35,597 bases of DNA from Porphyromonadaceae bacterium COT-184 OH4590 (GTDB lineage: Bacteria; Bacteroidota; Bacteroidia; Bacteroidales; Paludibacteraceae): NCBI GenBank assembly GCA_000768855.1, contig JRAN01000057.1, positions 1 to 35,597 of the forward strand, written 5' to 3'. The notes beneath the pieces are model-generated. The model did no database searches. It worked only from the letters and a program-made list of their open reading frames with translations, and was not told where the DNA came from. Every line of letters begins with the position of its first letter. Positions within the stretch are counted from its first letter, which is position 1. Positions 9,025 to 16,813 of this stretch are shown piece by piece. A program made the position numbers and the translations under genes.

Positions 9025-9070
9025 CTGTCTTATGAATAAAGTCTTGTACAAGACTTTATTCATAAGACAG
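9025..9070. promoter_or_regulatory. 46-bp perfect palindrome (5' leader hairpin or terminator)
   Basis: Bases 9025-9070 read the same on both strands: two 23-bp arms, centred on CTTGTACAAG, with no mismatch and no loop. Transcribed, it folds into a very stable stem. It is not followed by a T-run, so it is a poor intrinsic terminator. It begins where transcription from the 8989-9020 promoter should start, so it could cap the mRNA of the 9098 gene, protect the 3' end of the hmuY message, or bind a dimeric regulator as DNA. The symmetry is certain; the role is not. Confidence 0.75.
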
Positions 9071-9097
9071 ATAATATAATAACTAAATAAATTTACT

Positions 9098-9949
9098 ATG
9101 AGAAAAGTAACATTTTTGTTTGCTGCATTGGCAGCGGTAGTTATGATAGGTTGCACCAAACCGGACGATAACAATGGCAAGAAGCCGGACATCGATAAGC
9201 CCAAACCCCAAAAGGAGTTTAGCTTTACTATGACATTTAATGAGCAGTATAAGAAAGATTCCGTTCACAATTATTCTAATATTTATATAGATATAAGTAA
9301 TTATAGAAATGATGTAAAAGAGAGAATGGTTGTTCCATTCGACATAACCATAAAAGATACCGACCCTGAAAAAAATATAGTATATATATTAAAGCCTGTA
9401 GATAAGACAGATGTCCAAAGGCATCAGGTACTTAATAAAGATTTTGAATTTGGGACTATTGTATCTATAGGAACAAATCATTTTAATAAGTTAGATAAGA
9501 TAAAGATTAAAGGTCTCAAAGGTAAGGCAAAGATTAGACCTCTTGAACCTGGAACATTTCAGCTCGATTTTCAGCTCCAAAAGTACGATACCATAGCGAA
9601 GAAATATATAGGCGCCCCTGTGGTAACGCGGGCAAGTGCTTTTAATGTAGTAAAGATAATCACTGAGGTCAGAAATGATAAATTGGAGTGGAAGGTACTT
9701 GACGGAGACCAACAAGATGATAAATATTTAAGCAACTATTCGGTTGCCGAGGAATACAAATATTACTTAGAGTGTGGAAAAATAAAATCTATAGGTAGTT
9801 TTAAAGAAGGATACCGTATAGGTATGGATTTGAAAGAGTTTGGAGGAGATGAAAATCTACCTGATGAGTTTAATTTGACAATTTCCCAAATCCTAAAAAA
9901 CGGTGATTATAATATTATGGCATATAAAAAAGTATTAATTAAAAAATAA
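9098..9949 (+). CDS. Lipoprotein of unknown family in the hmu operon
   Basis: A 283-aa protein with lipobox (VVMIGC, Cys about residue 19) and a linker rich in Asp, Asn, Lys and Pro (residues 20-42), then a beta-rich domain starting EFSFTMTFNEQYKKDS. No family recognised. The sequence has alternating hydrophobic strands and no transmembrane segment. Its position between the hmuY pair and hmuT, and the same secretion route as HmuY, suggest a surface or periplasmic accessory of haem uptake such as a further haemoprotein-binding protein. That is inference from context only. Confidence 0.7.
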   Translation: MRKVTFLFAALAAVVMIGCTKPDDNNGKKPDIDKPKPQKEFSFTMTFNEQYKKDSVHNYSNIYIDISNYRNDVKERMVVPFDITIKDTDPEKNIVYILKPVDKTDVQRHQVLNKDFEFGTIVSIGTNHFNKLDKIKIKGLKGKAKIRPLEPGTFQLDFQLQKYDTIAKKYIGAPVVTRASAFNVVKIITEVRNDKLEWKVLDGDQQDDKYLSNYSVAEEYKYYLECGKIKSIGSFKEGYRIGMDLKEFGGDENLPDEFNLTISQILKNGDYNIMAYKKVLIKK

Positions 9950-9961
9950 ATAATAATTAAT

Positions 9962-10030
9962 ATGATTAAAAAATTTAGTTTATTAAGCCTGTTGATGACT
10001 ACGACAGTTTTCTTCAATATAATATATTAA
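9962..10030 (+). pseudogene. Orphan signal-peptide ORF (22 codons)
   Basis: ATG at 9962 opens MIKKFSLLSLLMTTTVFF and reaches a stop at 10028-10030. The Lys-Lys start, hydrophobic core and Thr-rich end are those of a secretory signal peptide, but nothing follows. It starts 12 bp after the preceding gene, as a co-transcribed gene would. It is probably the stump of a deleted exported protein; a functional small hydrophobic peptide cannot be excluded. Confidence 0.45.
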
Positions 10031-10035
10031 TTAGC

Positions 10036-10062
10036 ATTGGTATATAAATAAGATATACCAAT
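10036..10062. promoter_or_regulatory. Perfect inverted repeat upstream of hmuT
   Basis: ATTGGTATAT and ATATACCAAT are perfect 10-bp inverted repeats separated by seven bases. They share the TTGGTAT / ATACCAA character of the dyads upstream of hmuR, and another GGTATTG lies at 10082-10088. Possible operator or RNA stem ahead of the hmuTUV segment. Confidence 0.45.
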
Positions 10063-10099
10063 ACTGATTTTGAATATCGACCGGTATTGACCCTGATTT

Positions 10100-10792
10100 A
10101 TGGAAAATATTTTTCTTTTGCTCGCTCTGTTTGCCACAATCAAAAGCCTTTTTATGACAGTATTATTACCAAACAAATGGTATAGACTGGGGTTTGGTGT
10201 GTTATTGGGGGTGTTTATCTTTTTGTCACATGATTATGTGATGGACTTTAATAAATTACAGGTACAACACTTGCTGTCTACACAATCATCTCTGCTGGAT
10301 ATTTCTCTCATAGTGATGATAGATAGTTTGTTGTCTTTGTATTTTTGTTTTGCACGTATCAAAAACCCCGATCCTGACAACAAACAAAAACGGTACACAA
10401 AGATTTTGCGATATATACCATCATTATTGGTTTTTCCTTCGCTGTTTTATCTGCATATACATTTGCTATTTTCTTTTGCAGGAATAGATTTTATGTATAT
10501 AACATCAGGTTTTGCCGTTTTTATTGTATCTGTTTTTATCATATCCTCACTGTTTATGCGCAGAGTATTTGGAGAAAAAGAGATTTTAATAGAATTGAGT
10601 CTGTTGCTTACATTGATGTTGTTTTTAATTACCGTATGCAGCTATGTTTTTCATCCGTCGGCAACACTCTATACTTACAGTATGCCTGTCAATTGGCTTG
10701 AATGTATTACTACATCGGGTTTATTGCTTGTTACCATGTTTGCAGGCTATTTATTTACTTATATCAAAAAAATAATAAAACATAAAAATTAA
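10100..10792 (+). CDS. hmuT: HmuT-type integral membrane protein
   Basis: A 230-aa polytopic inner-membrane protein with about six hydrophobic segments (roughly residues 1-20, 30-48, 65-88, 108-130, 135-158, 165-190, with a last one near 200-222) and a basic C-terminus. I assign HmuT from its place directly before a MotA/TolQ/ExbB protein and a DUF2149 protein, the hmuTUV order of Porphyromonas. It carries no ATPase or periplasmic-binding motif, so the name should not be read as the HmuT of ABC systems. A role with HmuU and HmuV in energising uptake or supporting HmuS is inferred. Confidence 0.65.
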   Translation: MENIFLLLALFATIKSLFMTVLLPNKWYRLGFGVLLGVFIFLSHDYVMDFNKLQVQHLLSTQSSLLDISLIVMIDSLLSLYFCFARIKNPDPDNKQKRYTKILRYIPSLLVFPSLFYLHIHLLFSFAGIDFMYITSGFAVFIVSVFIISSLFMRRVFGEKEILIELSLLLTLMLFLITVCSYVFHPSATLYTYSMPVNWLECITTSGLLLVTMFAGYLFTYIKKIIKHKN

Positions 10793-10798
10793 CTTTAT

Positions 10799-11410
10799 AT
10801 GGAATACATATCAAATGTATTGTTTTGGATTGCTAACGGTCTTATGGTACCTGTAATAGTAGGATTACTCTATTTTTTTATTCGAAGTGTTTTGATGTTG
10901 GGAGCTTTTTTTAATCTTTATCTTCAGTATTCCAAACAATCCAAAACCCGGTTGAAAAAAAATCCGGATTCTATTACCAAAGAAAATATTAATGATTTTG
11001 TAGCCGAAATGGATAGTTTTCCGCAAAGTCATTTTACTTTTGCGTTAAAGTCTTTAATCGGGGCTAAAACAAATGCTGTAATCAATAGGATTCTTGCGGA
11101 ATATGAAGTAAAAGCCGATAGCGAACTGGGGAAATATAAGATATTAACGAAGTTCGGTCCTATATTAGGCTTAATGGGCACACTCATCCCTATGGGACCC
11201 GCTCTTGCAGGGTTGGCAACGGGAGATGTCGCTTCTATGGCTTATAATATGCAAATCGCTTTTGCCACTACTGTAATAGGTTTGTTTGCAGGAGCTATAG
11301 GGTATATTTTATTACAGGTAAGACAGCGTTGGTTTGTAGCAGAACTCTCTATTCTCGAATTTATAGCCGATATATGCGGCAATTCGGATGAAAGACATTC
11401 AACTTTATAA
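10799..11410 (+). CDS. hmuU: MotA/TolQ/ExbB-family proton channel protein, HmuU
   Basis: A 203-aa inner-membrane protein with one N-terminal transmembrane helix (about 10-35), a cytoplasmic helical stretch, then the ExbB-type pair of helices in residues 118-180 with the family motif GPILGLMGTLIPMGPAL and the Ala/Thr-rich NMQIAFATTVIGLFAGAIGY. ExbB/TolQ proteins form proton-driven stators. In this operon HmuU probably pairs with HmuV (one membrane span, as in ExbD) to energise haem passage or to drive the HmuS reaction across the membrane. It follows hmuT by 6 bp and precedes hmuV by 17 bp. Confidence 0.82.
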   Translation: MEYISNVLFWIANGLMVPVIVGLLYFFIRSVLMLGAFFNLYLQYSKQSKTRLKKNPDSITKENINDFVAEMDSFPQSHFTFALKSLIGAKTNAVINRILAEYEVKADSELGKYKILTKFGPILGLMGTLIPMGPALAGLATGDVASMAYNMQIAFATTVIGLFAGAIGYILLQVRQRWFVAELSILEFIADICGNSDERHSTL

Positions 11411-11427
11411 ACAAATAATCAAAAAGA

Positions 11428-11763
11428 ATGATGAGACGCAAACGCAGATTATTCGTAAATTCGGCAGAAGACCACGACCCTGTTGCAATGCTTACCAATT
11501 TGTTTGATGTAGCAATGGTATTTGCAGTCGCTTTGATGGTAGCCATGGTAGTAAAATTCAATATGACGGAAATTTTTTCGCAGGAAGATTATACTATGGT
11601 AAAAAATCCCGGAAAAGATAATATGGAAATTATTACCAAAGAGGGGCAAACCATAAACAGATACAAACCTTCGGAAAATCAAGAAAGTGCAGGTAAAAAA
11701 GGACGTAAAGTCGGAGTTGCATACGAACTGGAAAATGGAGAGATAATTTATATACCCGAATAA
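11428..11763 (+). CDS. hmuV: DUF2149 / ExbD-like small membrane protein, HmuV
   Basis: A 111-aa protein: basic N-terminus (MMRRKRRLF), the conserved DHDPVAMLTNLFDVAMVFAVALMVAMVV block containing the only transmembrane helix (about 22-48) with an Asp at its mouth, then a hydrophilic tail ending YELENGEIIYIPE. This is the DUF2149 layout, functionally comparable to ExbD/TolR. It is the last gene of the hmu operon, and a strong terminator follows about 100 bp downstream. Confidence 0.82.
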   Translation: MMRRKRRLFVNSAEDHDPVAMLTNLFDVAMVFAVALMVAMVVKFNMTEIFSQEDYTMVKNPGKDNMEIITKEGQTINRYKPSENQESAGKKGRKVGVAYELENGEIIYIPE

Positions 11764-11864
11764 TGTATTGATGTTTTAGGTAATATAAATGCAATGAATC
11801 GTGTCTATACAGGTATCTCCATCAAGGAGTACCCAACACCTAAAACCAAAAACCCAATACCCCC

Positions 11865-11900
11865 AAAAAGGGATATACCGGAAAGGTAAATCCCTTTTTT
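11865..11900 (+). terminator. Intrinsic terminator of the hmu operon
   Basis: A-tract, then GGGATATACC, loop GGAAA, GGTAAATCCC (one A-A mismatch) and TTTTTT. The flanking A and T tracts make it usable from both sides, so it may also stop the convergent carotenoid operon. A short C/A-rich telomere-like tract (11830-11862) precedes it. Confidence 0.85.
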
Positions 11901-11959
11901 AATAATTAATTCAAATTTCTTATTTCTTAATTACACTGAGTGTACCGATACCTTTGGCA

Positions 11960-12180
11960 GTCTCTACAAGTGTAGGAAAGTTTCCTACAAGAGAAGGAAG
12001 ACTTCCTACAGGCGAAGGAAACGCTCCTACAAGTGAAGGAAACTCTCCTACAGATAAAGAATCCTTTCCTACAGGTGTAGGGAAGGCTCCTACAGGTATA
12101 GGAAGATCTCCTACGGATGAAGGGAAAGCTCCTACAGGTATAGGAAGATCACCTACGGATGAAGAATCTTTTCCTACAAA
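11960..12180. repeat. Minisatellite, 21-bp period, about 10-11 units
   Basis: CCTAC recurs at exactly 21-bp spacing from 11984 to 12173 (ten copies, plus a weaker first unit ending in CTAC near 11964). The core of a unit is CCTACAGGTGAAGGAAAG with variable ends. Units differ by several substitutions but never in length, so spacing appears constrained or the array is old. It lies between the convergent hmu and carotenoid operons. Because 21 is a multiple of three, open frames run through it on both strands; I regard these as artefacts. Confidence 0.9.
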
Positions 12181-12187
12181 TTGATCT

Positions 12188-13666
12188 TTAATTGAACTGG
12201 TATCTGCATATTCTTTCAACCACAAGTTTTGAGCTGATCACTGCCATTGGCAATCCTGCTCCCGGTATGGTGGATGCTCCGACATAAAATGTGTTGAAAA
12301 ATTCCTCGTCGTAGTTCTTGGGTCTGAATGCCCCTATCTGCAACATAGCGTGCGAGAGTCCGAGACCGGCTCCGCTGTAGAGATTAAACCTATTTTGCCA
12401 CTCTTCGGGGGTATATGCCGAGAGAGAAATAATATGCTTTGAAATATCTTGCTTTATTCTATCCGAAAAATCGTCTATAATGCTCCTGATAATTTCTTCT
12501 TTGTCTGACCACTCTTTTTTAAACTGTAGATTGGGAACAGGGCATACAAAAAACAGCGATTCGCAACCTTCCGGAGCACAATCGGGATTGGATTTAGATA
12601 CGGCATTCACATAATAATAAGGTTTTTCAAGCGTTCCGGGATTTTTCATCACATCTTTGGCGTATTCCTCGTAATTGTTACCCAGAAAGTAGTTATGGTG
12701 TTCTATTTGTTCGATTTTCGTATCCAATCCTACATAAAAAGTCAGGTAACCCATTGTCCAATCCATCTTTGCTAGTTTAGCAGGAGAATATTTTTTTCGT
12801 TTGAACACTATACCTCGAAACAATGCGGCGTCGGCGTTAATTACAAAAATGTCTGCTTCCCATTTTTTACCGTTTTGGTCGGTTAAGCCGGTTAATTTAC
12901 CGTTGTTAGCCGTATAGTCGGTTATTTCCGTATTGTAATGAAAAACAGCCCCCGATTTTTCCAATTCCTTTACAAGACCGGTAACAATAGCATACATACC
13001 TCCCTTTACATTATAATATCCTGTGTGTGAAAACTCTATGTGTGACAGTAAAGTGTAAATCGCATTTGTGTCGAAAGGAGTACGCCCAAGGAAAAAAGCT
13101 ATCAGAGAAATAATTTGTCTGGCTTCTTTCGATTCGAAATAACAGTTCACCTGCTTCCAAAAATTTTTTAACAGCACCGGCAGATGAACGGGGTTTACCC
13201 CCATTAATGCTTTTACATAGGCGGGTATGCTGTCGAAATTTTGTTTTATGGCTATATCAACAGTATCATTGTACAATTGCTCGCATTTTTTCAGATAGGC
13301 TTTAAATTTGTTTTTGAAATCAGGTTCTATATCAACAAACTGCTCACTTAGCTTGTCGATATCTTTATAAAGCGAAAATTTTCTGTCGCTTCCCCTGAAA
13401 TTTACGGTATATAAAGGGTCAAGTTCAACAAACTCGAAGGGCATATCCGTGTTGCAATCTTTCATCAACTCTTCAAACTCGTAGGGCATACTGAAAAAAC
13501 TAGGTCCTATATCGAAAGTAAATCCGTCTTTTTTAAGTTGATTCAGGCGTCCGCCCGCCTGATTGTTTTTTTCTACAAACTCTACATGATAGCCTCTTTT
13601 GGCTAATCGCAACCCGGTTGAAAGTCCGCCAAGTCCGGTGCCAACTATTAATACATTCTTATTCAT
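12188..13666 (-). CDS. crtI: Phytoene (or diapophytoene) desaturase, CrtI type
   Basis: A 492-aa FAD-dependent desaturase that introduces conjugated double bases' worth of unsaturation into the colourless carotenoid precursor. N-terminal dinucleotide-binding motif VLIVGTGLGGLSTG with the FVEKNNQAGGR continuation (residues 5-45); C-terminal signature FYVGASTIPGAGLPMAVISS. I chose ATG 13666 because the dinucleotide fold begins five residues later and because it overlaps the stop of the preceding gene (ATGA), indicating translational coupling; an upstream in-frame start would extend into that gene. It is the only desaturase here, so a single enzyme probably does all steps. Whether the substrate is C40 or C30 cannot be read from sequence. 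Confidence 0.88.
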   Translation of the reverse strand: MNKNVLIVGTGLGGLSTGLRLAKRGYHVEFVEKNNQAGGRLNQLKKDGFTFDIGPSFFSMPYEFEELMKDCNTDMPFEFVELDPLYTVNFRGSDRKFSLYKDIDKLSEQFVDIEPDFKNKFKAYLKKCEQLYNDTVDIAIKQNFDSIPAYVKALMGVNPVHLPVLLKNFWKQVNCYFESKEARQIISLIAFFLGRTPFDTNAIYTLLSHIEFSHTGYYNVKGGMYAIVTGLVKELEKSGAVFHYNTEITDYTANNGKLTGLTDQNGKKWEADIFVINADAALFRGIVFKRKKYSPAKLAKMDWTMGYLTFYVGLDTKIEQIEHHNYFLGNNYEEYAKDVMKNPGTLEKPYYYVNAVSKSNPDCAPEGCESLFFVCPVPNLQFKKEWSDKEEIIRSIIDDFSDRIKQDISKHIISLSAYTPEEWQNRFNLYSGAGLGLSHAMLQIGAFRPKNYDEEFFNTFYVGASTIPGAGLPMAVISSKLVVERICRYQFN

Positions 13667-14388
13667 TTTGCTATTTTTTTTAAAATTTTGGGATAAAGTA
13701 CATTCTTCACCCAATCAAACTGTGGTTCTATTTTTAATGCCTTGATGCAATATTTCCGAGCTTTTTCATATTCTTTAATCTCATAATATGCATTGATTAT
13801 GGTGCTCAACAGGTTTAAATAATTCCAATCGATGCTTAACGATGCACCGTCTTTTTCAATAAGCTCAAGCGCCTTAAGGTAGTGTTGCATAGCATCGGTT
13901 TTCGAACCGCCGAACATGGCGGGGGTATAAAATGCCACATTACCCAGTTGGATATATCCAAAGTAATTCGTTTTATCGGCAGCAATCGATTGCTTTGCAA
14001 AAGTTGTACTTTTCTGCCCGATAAACGGAGCTTTATGTGGCGACAAACCGATTTTAAATCCCACGAAAGCCGATTTGTAGGCATATATCATAGACATCTT
14101 GTACTGCTGTTTTTCTAACTGCTTTAGCAGTGCTTCTGCTTTTTCCAGATATTTTTCCGCCTCGTTGTCTTTATCTTGGTCTATACAATAGCCTATGTAT
14201 CCATATTGATAGTTAATGAGGTTCATTTTTTGTTCGTTTGTAGTTGCAATGTATGAGTCCATATACTTTTTCCAATCGGTCATATTTCCGGATATATAAG
14301 CTTTGTAAATAGAGGTATCGGTTTGTCCCAAAATTGGGAGAAACATAAACATAAAAAATGTTATGAGTAGATATTTCTTTCTTTCCAT
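13663..14388 (-). CDS. Exported TPR-like protein in the carotenoid operon
   Basis: A 241-aa protein with signal peptide (MERKKYLLITFFMFMFLPILGQ) and a helical body with TPR-like units: NEAEKYLEKAEALLKQLEKQ, then KTDAMQHYLKALELIEK, and EIKEYEKARKYCIKALKIEP (about residues 195-215). The sequence GNVAFYTPAMFGGSKTDA is well conserved-looking but I cannot name the family. Predicted periplasmic. It overlaps the glycosyltransferase gene upstream by 28 bp and crtI by 4 bp, so it is firmly part of the operon; a role in assembling or transporting the finished pigment is an inference. Confidence 0.72.
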   Translation of the reverse strand: MERKKYLLITFFMFMFLPILGQTDTSIYKAYISGNMTDWKKYMDSYIATTNEQKMNLINYQYGYIGYCIDQDKDNEAEKYLEKAEALLKQLEKQQYKMSMIYAYKSAFVGFKIGLSPHKAPFIGQKSTTFAKQSIAADKTNYFGYIQLGNVAFYTPAMFGGSKTDAMQHYLKALELIEKDGASLSIDWNYLNLLSTIINAYYEIKEYEKARKYCIKALKIEPQFDWVKNVLYPKILKKIAK

Positions 14389-15452
14389 TTGAGTCTTTTG
14401 TTTTTTTTGTTAAGCATTGCATTACCTAAAATTATGGTAAAAAACAGCATTTGTAAGGGATATAAAACTATATTGGCAATAATGTTTTGTTTGCCTATTG
14501 AAGAGTATAACAACAGAATAAGTAGCAAAACGGCAAAATATCCCATCAGATACTGAGGTAGAGACAACAGGACGGGAATCCATCCTAAAGTAGAAAAAGT
14601 CCAAAAAAGCAAGGCAAAAAGAGGAGTGTTCCCAAAAAACATCAACACATTTTTGGAGAAACCTGCAACAGCCTCTTTATATTTTTTATACATTCTGCAC
14701 TGTATGCGCTTTTCTCCTGTAATACACGCTATTTTGAGTTTTTCTTTTTTAAAATATCTTGCAATATTTATATCTTCTACTGCCGAATTTTTAAATAAAC
14801 TGTGAGGTTGTCTCTTTTTGTAGCTTTCGGCATCAAACAGCATAAACTGTCCGTTTGCTGCCGAATGTGATTTAAAAGGAGAGGTTCTTACAAATATCAA
14901 AGGCAGCAATGTTAATAGAATATAGTTCATCACAGGCACAGCTATTTTTTCGCCTAATGTGTTTTGCAACTGTATTGGAAAAACAGACAGCAGTTTCAAA
15001 TCCAACCTTTTTAAGTACTCCACCGCATCTGTTATACAACTTTCATCGATACGAACATCAGCATCAAGAAACAGGAAATATCTACCTTTGGCTTGCTGTG
15101 CCAACCGGTAACAGGCATAGTTTTTACCCAGCCAGCCATTGGGCAGCCCTTTCGATTGTATCAAACGGATTCTTTGGTCTTGTGTTGCAAAATCACGTAC
15201 TACCTTTGCCGTATTGTCCGACGACTCGTCATCGAAAACAATAATTTCCATATTTTCATTGTTCGATTTTTTCAAATCGGAAAGTATAAATGGAATGTTC
15301 TCCTCCTCGTTCCTTGCAGGTATCAATACAGAAATATGTTCATTTCCAAAACTTGTATTTGCTTTAATCCTTTGTTTAAAAATTAAATTTAATACAACAT
15401 TGATTAGTTGCATTAGTAAAAATAAAATTGATATGTATGCGATATATAACAT
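14361..15452 (-). CDS. Carotenoid glycosyltransferase (GT2, CruC/CrtQ-like)
   Basis: A 363-aa membrane-bound family 2 glycosyltransferase. An N-terminal transmembrane segment (1-25) precedes the GT-A domain: HISVLIPARNEEENIP, IIVFDDESSDNT and FLFLDADVRID (the DxD metal site), followed by the acceptor-side region with AVEDINIARYFKKEKLKI. About three C-terminal transmembrane helices (270-345) follow. This layout matches CrtQ of the staphyloxanthin pathway and CruC of green sulfur bacteria, which put a sugar on a hydroxylated or carboxylated carotenoid. Its neighbours (cruF hydratase and an acyltransferase) support a 1'-hydroxy-carotenoid as acceptor. Its start codon touches the acyltransferase stop (TAATG). 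Confidence 0.78.
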   Translation of the reverse strand: MLYIAYISILFLLMQLINVVLNLIFKQRIKANTSFGNEHISVLIPARNEEENIPFILSDLKKSNNENMEIIVFDDESSDNTAKVVRDFATQDQRIRLIQSKGLPNGWLGKNYACYRLAQQAKGRYFLFLDADVRIDESCITDAVEYLKRLDLKLLSVFPIQLQNTLGEKIAVPVMNYILLTLLPLIFVRTSPFKSHSAANGQFMLFDAESYKKRQPHSLFKNSAVEDINIARYFKKEKLKIACITGEKRIQCRMYKKYKEAVAGFSKNVLMFFGNTPLFALLFWTFSTLGWIPVLLSLPQYLMGYFAVLLLILLLYSSIGKQNIIANIVLYPLQMLFFTIILGNAMLNKKNKRLKWKERNIYS

Positions 15453-16075
15453 TACAATATCTTATTTTTTTGAGTATTCATAACTTCATTAAAAAAAGCA
15501 TTATACGCTGTTTCTATATCCGATTGCTCTATCTCTTTGGCAAGCAACGTTCTGAAATAGATGTAAAGGTTAGGTTTTTTGTCGGCAAAATAATCAATCA
15601 GATTTGCAACAAAAACGATTTGTGTTTCGGGCATAATCGCTTTTATGATTCTTTCTATCCCCTTTTCAAAATGTAAAACATTATTGTACATTGAGTATAT
15701 TTGCCCTTGCGGAAATATTAAAACCAAATTTTCGGACTGTTGTAACAACTTAACACTATGATTTATGCTTTCCAAAACGGTTCGCGATTTCTTTTTAACC
15801 GAATATCCTCCTGCATATTGAAAATACCAGTGTTTTTTCAACTGATCTTCAAGCATCATAAAGTGAAACTTACGATGAATCACATTAAGGTTTAGCAGCA
15901 TCACCCAAAATCCATCCCACCAGCTTATATGATTGGCAATTATCAATACGGATTTTCCATTGTCGGGAAAGTCTCCGTCTATAGCCACCGAATTAAAATT
16001 TCTGTTGATTAAGAAACGGCTTAACCACTGAAATATAGGATATATTATTTTATGATGTTTTTTAGTTTTTATCAT
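15452..16075 (-). CDS. Acyltransferase (PlsC type), CruD-like carotenoid acylation
   Basis: About 207 aa. PlsC-type motif I NHISWWD (HX4D, residues about 50-56) and a later LVLIFPQGQIYS block equivalent to the FPEGTRS motif. The enzyme would place a fatty acyl group on the sugar of the glycosyl carotenoid, as CruD or CrtO do; a phospholipid-synthesis role is less likely given the operon. I start at ATG 16075 (MIKTKKHHK) because it sits 2 bp after the cruF stop; an ATG at 16120 lies inside cruF. The downstream glycosyltransferase start overlaps its stop. Confidence 0.75.
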   Translation of the reverse strand: MIKTKKHHKIIYPIFQWLSRFLINRNFNSVAIDGDFPDNGKSVLIIANHISWWDGFWVMLLNLNVIHRKFHFMMLEDQLKKHWYFQYAGGYSVKKKSRTVLESINHSVKLLQQSENLVLIFPQGQIYSMYNNVLHFEKGIERIIKAIMPETQIVFVANLIDYFADKKPNLYIYFRTLLAKEIEQSDIETAYNAFFNEVMNTQKNKIL

Positions 16076-16077
16076 TT

Positions 16078-16725
16078 CTACAGCAATAAAGTCAACAATA
16101 TAAAAAACATAAACTGGCAAATAAAAATCGTAGCAGATAAAGGATTTTTGGTATCTATTTTAAATATTCTGATAAGCAATACAAAAAATAAAGCAATCAA
16201 ATACCATGCAATGTAATTTCTTACCGGAACATCGGAATTTTGCCATGTCCACATATCCATTTTCGGTGCTACCATCTCAAGAACAAAGTCATATACAAGC
16301 ATCAATGCGGGAGCAACAAAAAGCGATAGCCATCGATTCCATTTTAAGTTATCTGTGATGGTTGTAGCTGCATAGGTCAAAAACAACCAGTTAACACCTA
16401 TCATCAGCGGGGTTTCAAACAGTTTGAACCCTAATGCTTTATCATACGAATAACTTCCGAAAACCAATCCGGTTTTTACGCCTATAACCTCAATTGTATA
16501 GCCTAAAGAAAAAATCGATAAAAAAACTAAAACTGCTTTTATTGTATATTTTTTATGATAAATAGCTAAAAGGTACGTGTTTAACAGTAAGGCAAATGGG
16601 GTTATAGCTATAAAAATTGACTTTGTGAAAGGGACTATAAATCCCAATACACCAACACAATAAAAGATGACAATAAATCTTTTTACCCTTTTGACAGGTA
16701 TCTTATTTTTGGGATAGAATTCCAT
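16078..16725 (-). CDS. cruF: CruF-like carotenoid 1',2'-hydratase (DUF422)
   Basis: A 215-aa integral membrane protein with about six to seven helices. Family-type motifs include the VIGVKTGLVFGSYSY region, PLMIGVNWLFLTYA, LMLVYDFVLEMVAPKMDMWTW and DVPVRNYIAWY. CruF proteins hydrate the acyclic end of gamma-carotene or lycopene to give the 1'-hydroxyl later glycosylated. Its position between crtB and the acyl- and glycosyltransferases fits this. It follows crtB by 88 bp, with only AT-rich sequence between. Confidence 0.8.
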   Translation of the reverse strand: MEFYPKNKIPVKRVKRFIVIFYCVGVLGFIVPFTKSIFIAITPFALLLNTYLLAIYHKKYTIKAVLVFLSIFSLGYTIEVIGVKTGLVFGSYSYDKALGFKLFETPLMIGVNWLFLTYAATTITDNLKWNRWLSLFVAPALMLVYDFVLEMVAPKMDMWTWQNSDVPVRNYIAWYLIALFFVLLIRIFKIDTKNPLSATIFICQFMFFILLTLLL

Positions 16726-16813
16726 TTTGTTTGTGTTTATTTTTTGTGCTCAATATGTAAAAAATTCGAACGCTTCCAAATCAATACACTTAATATCGTT
16801 GCGAAGAGTTCAT

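Noticed and set aside
11954-12184. 76-codon plus-strand ORF of seven-residue repeats, and a minus-strand counterpart
   Set aside because: They are translations of a 21-bp minisatellite, open on both strands because the period is a multiple of three. No proper start or signal sequence.
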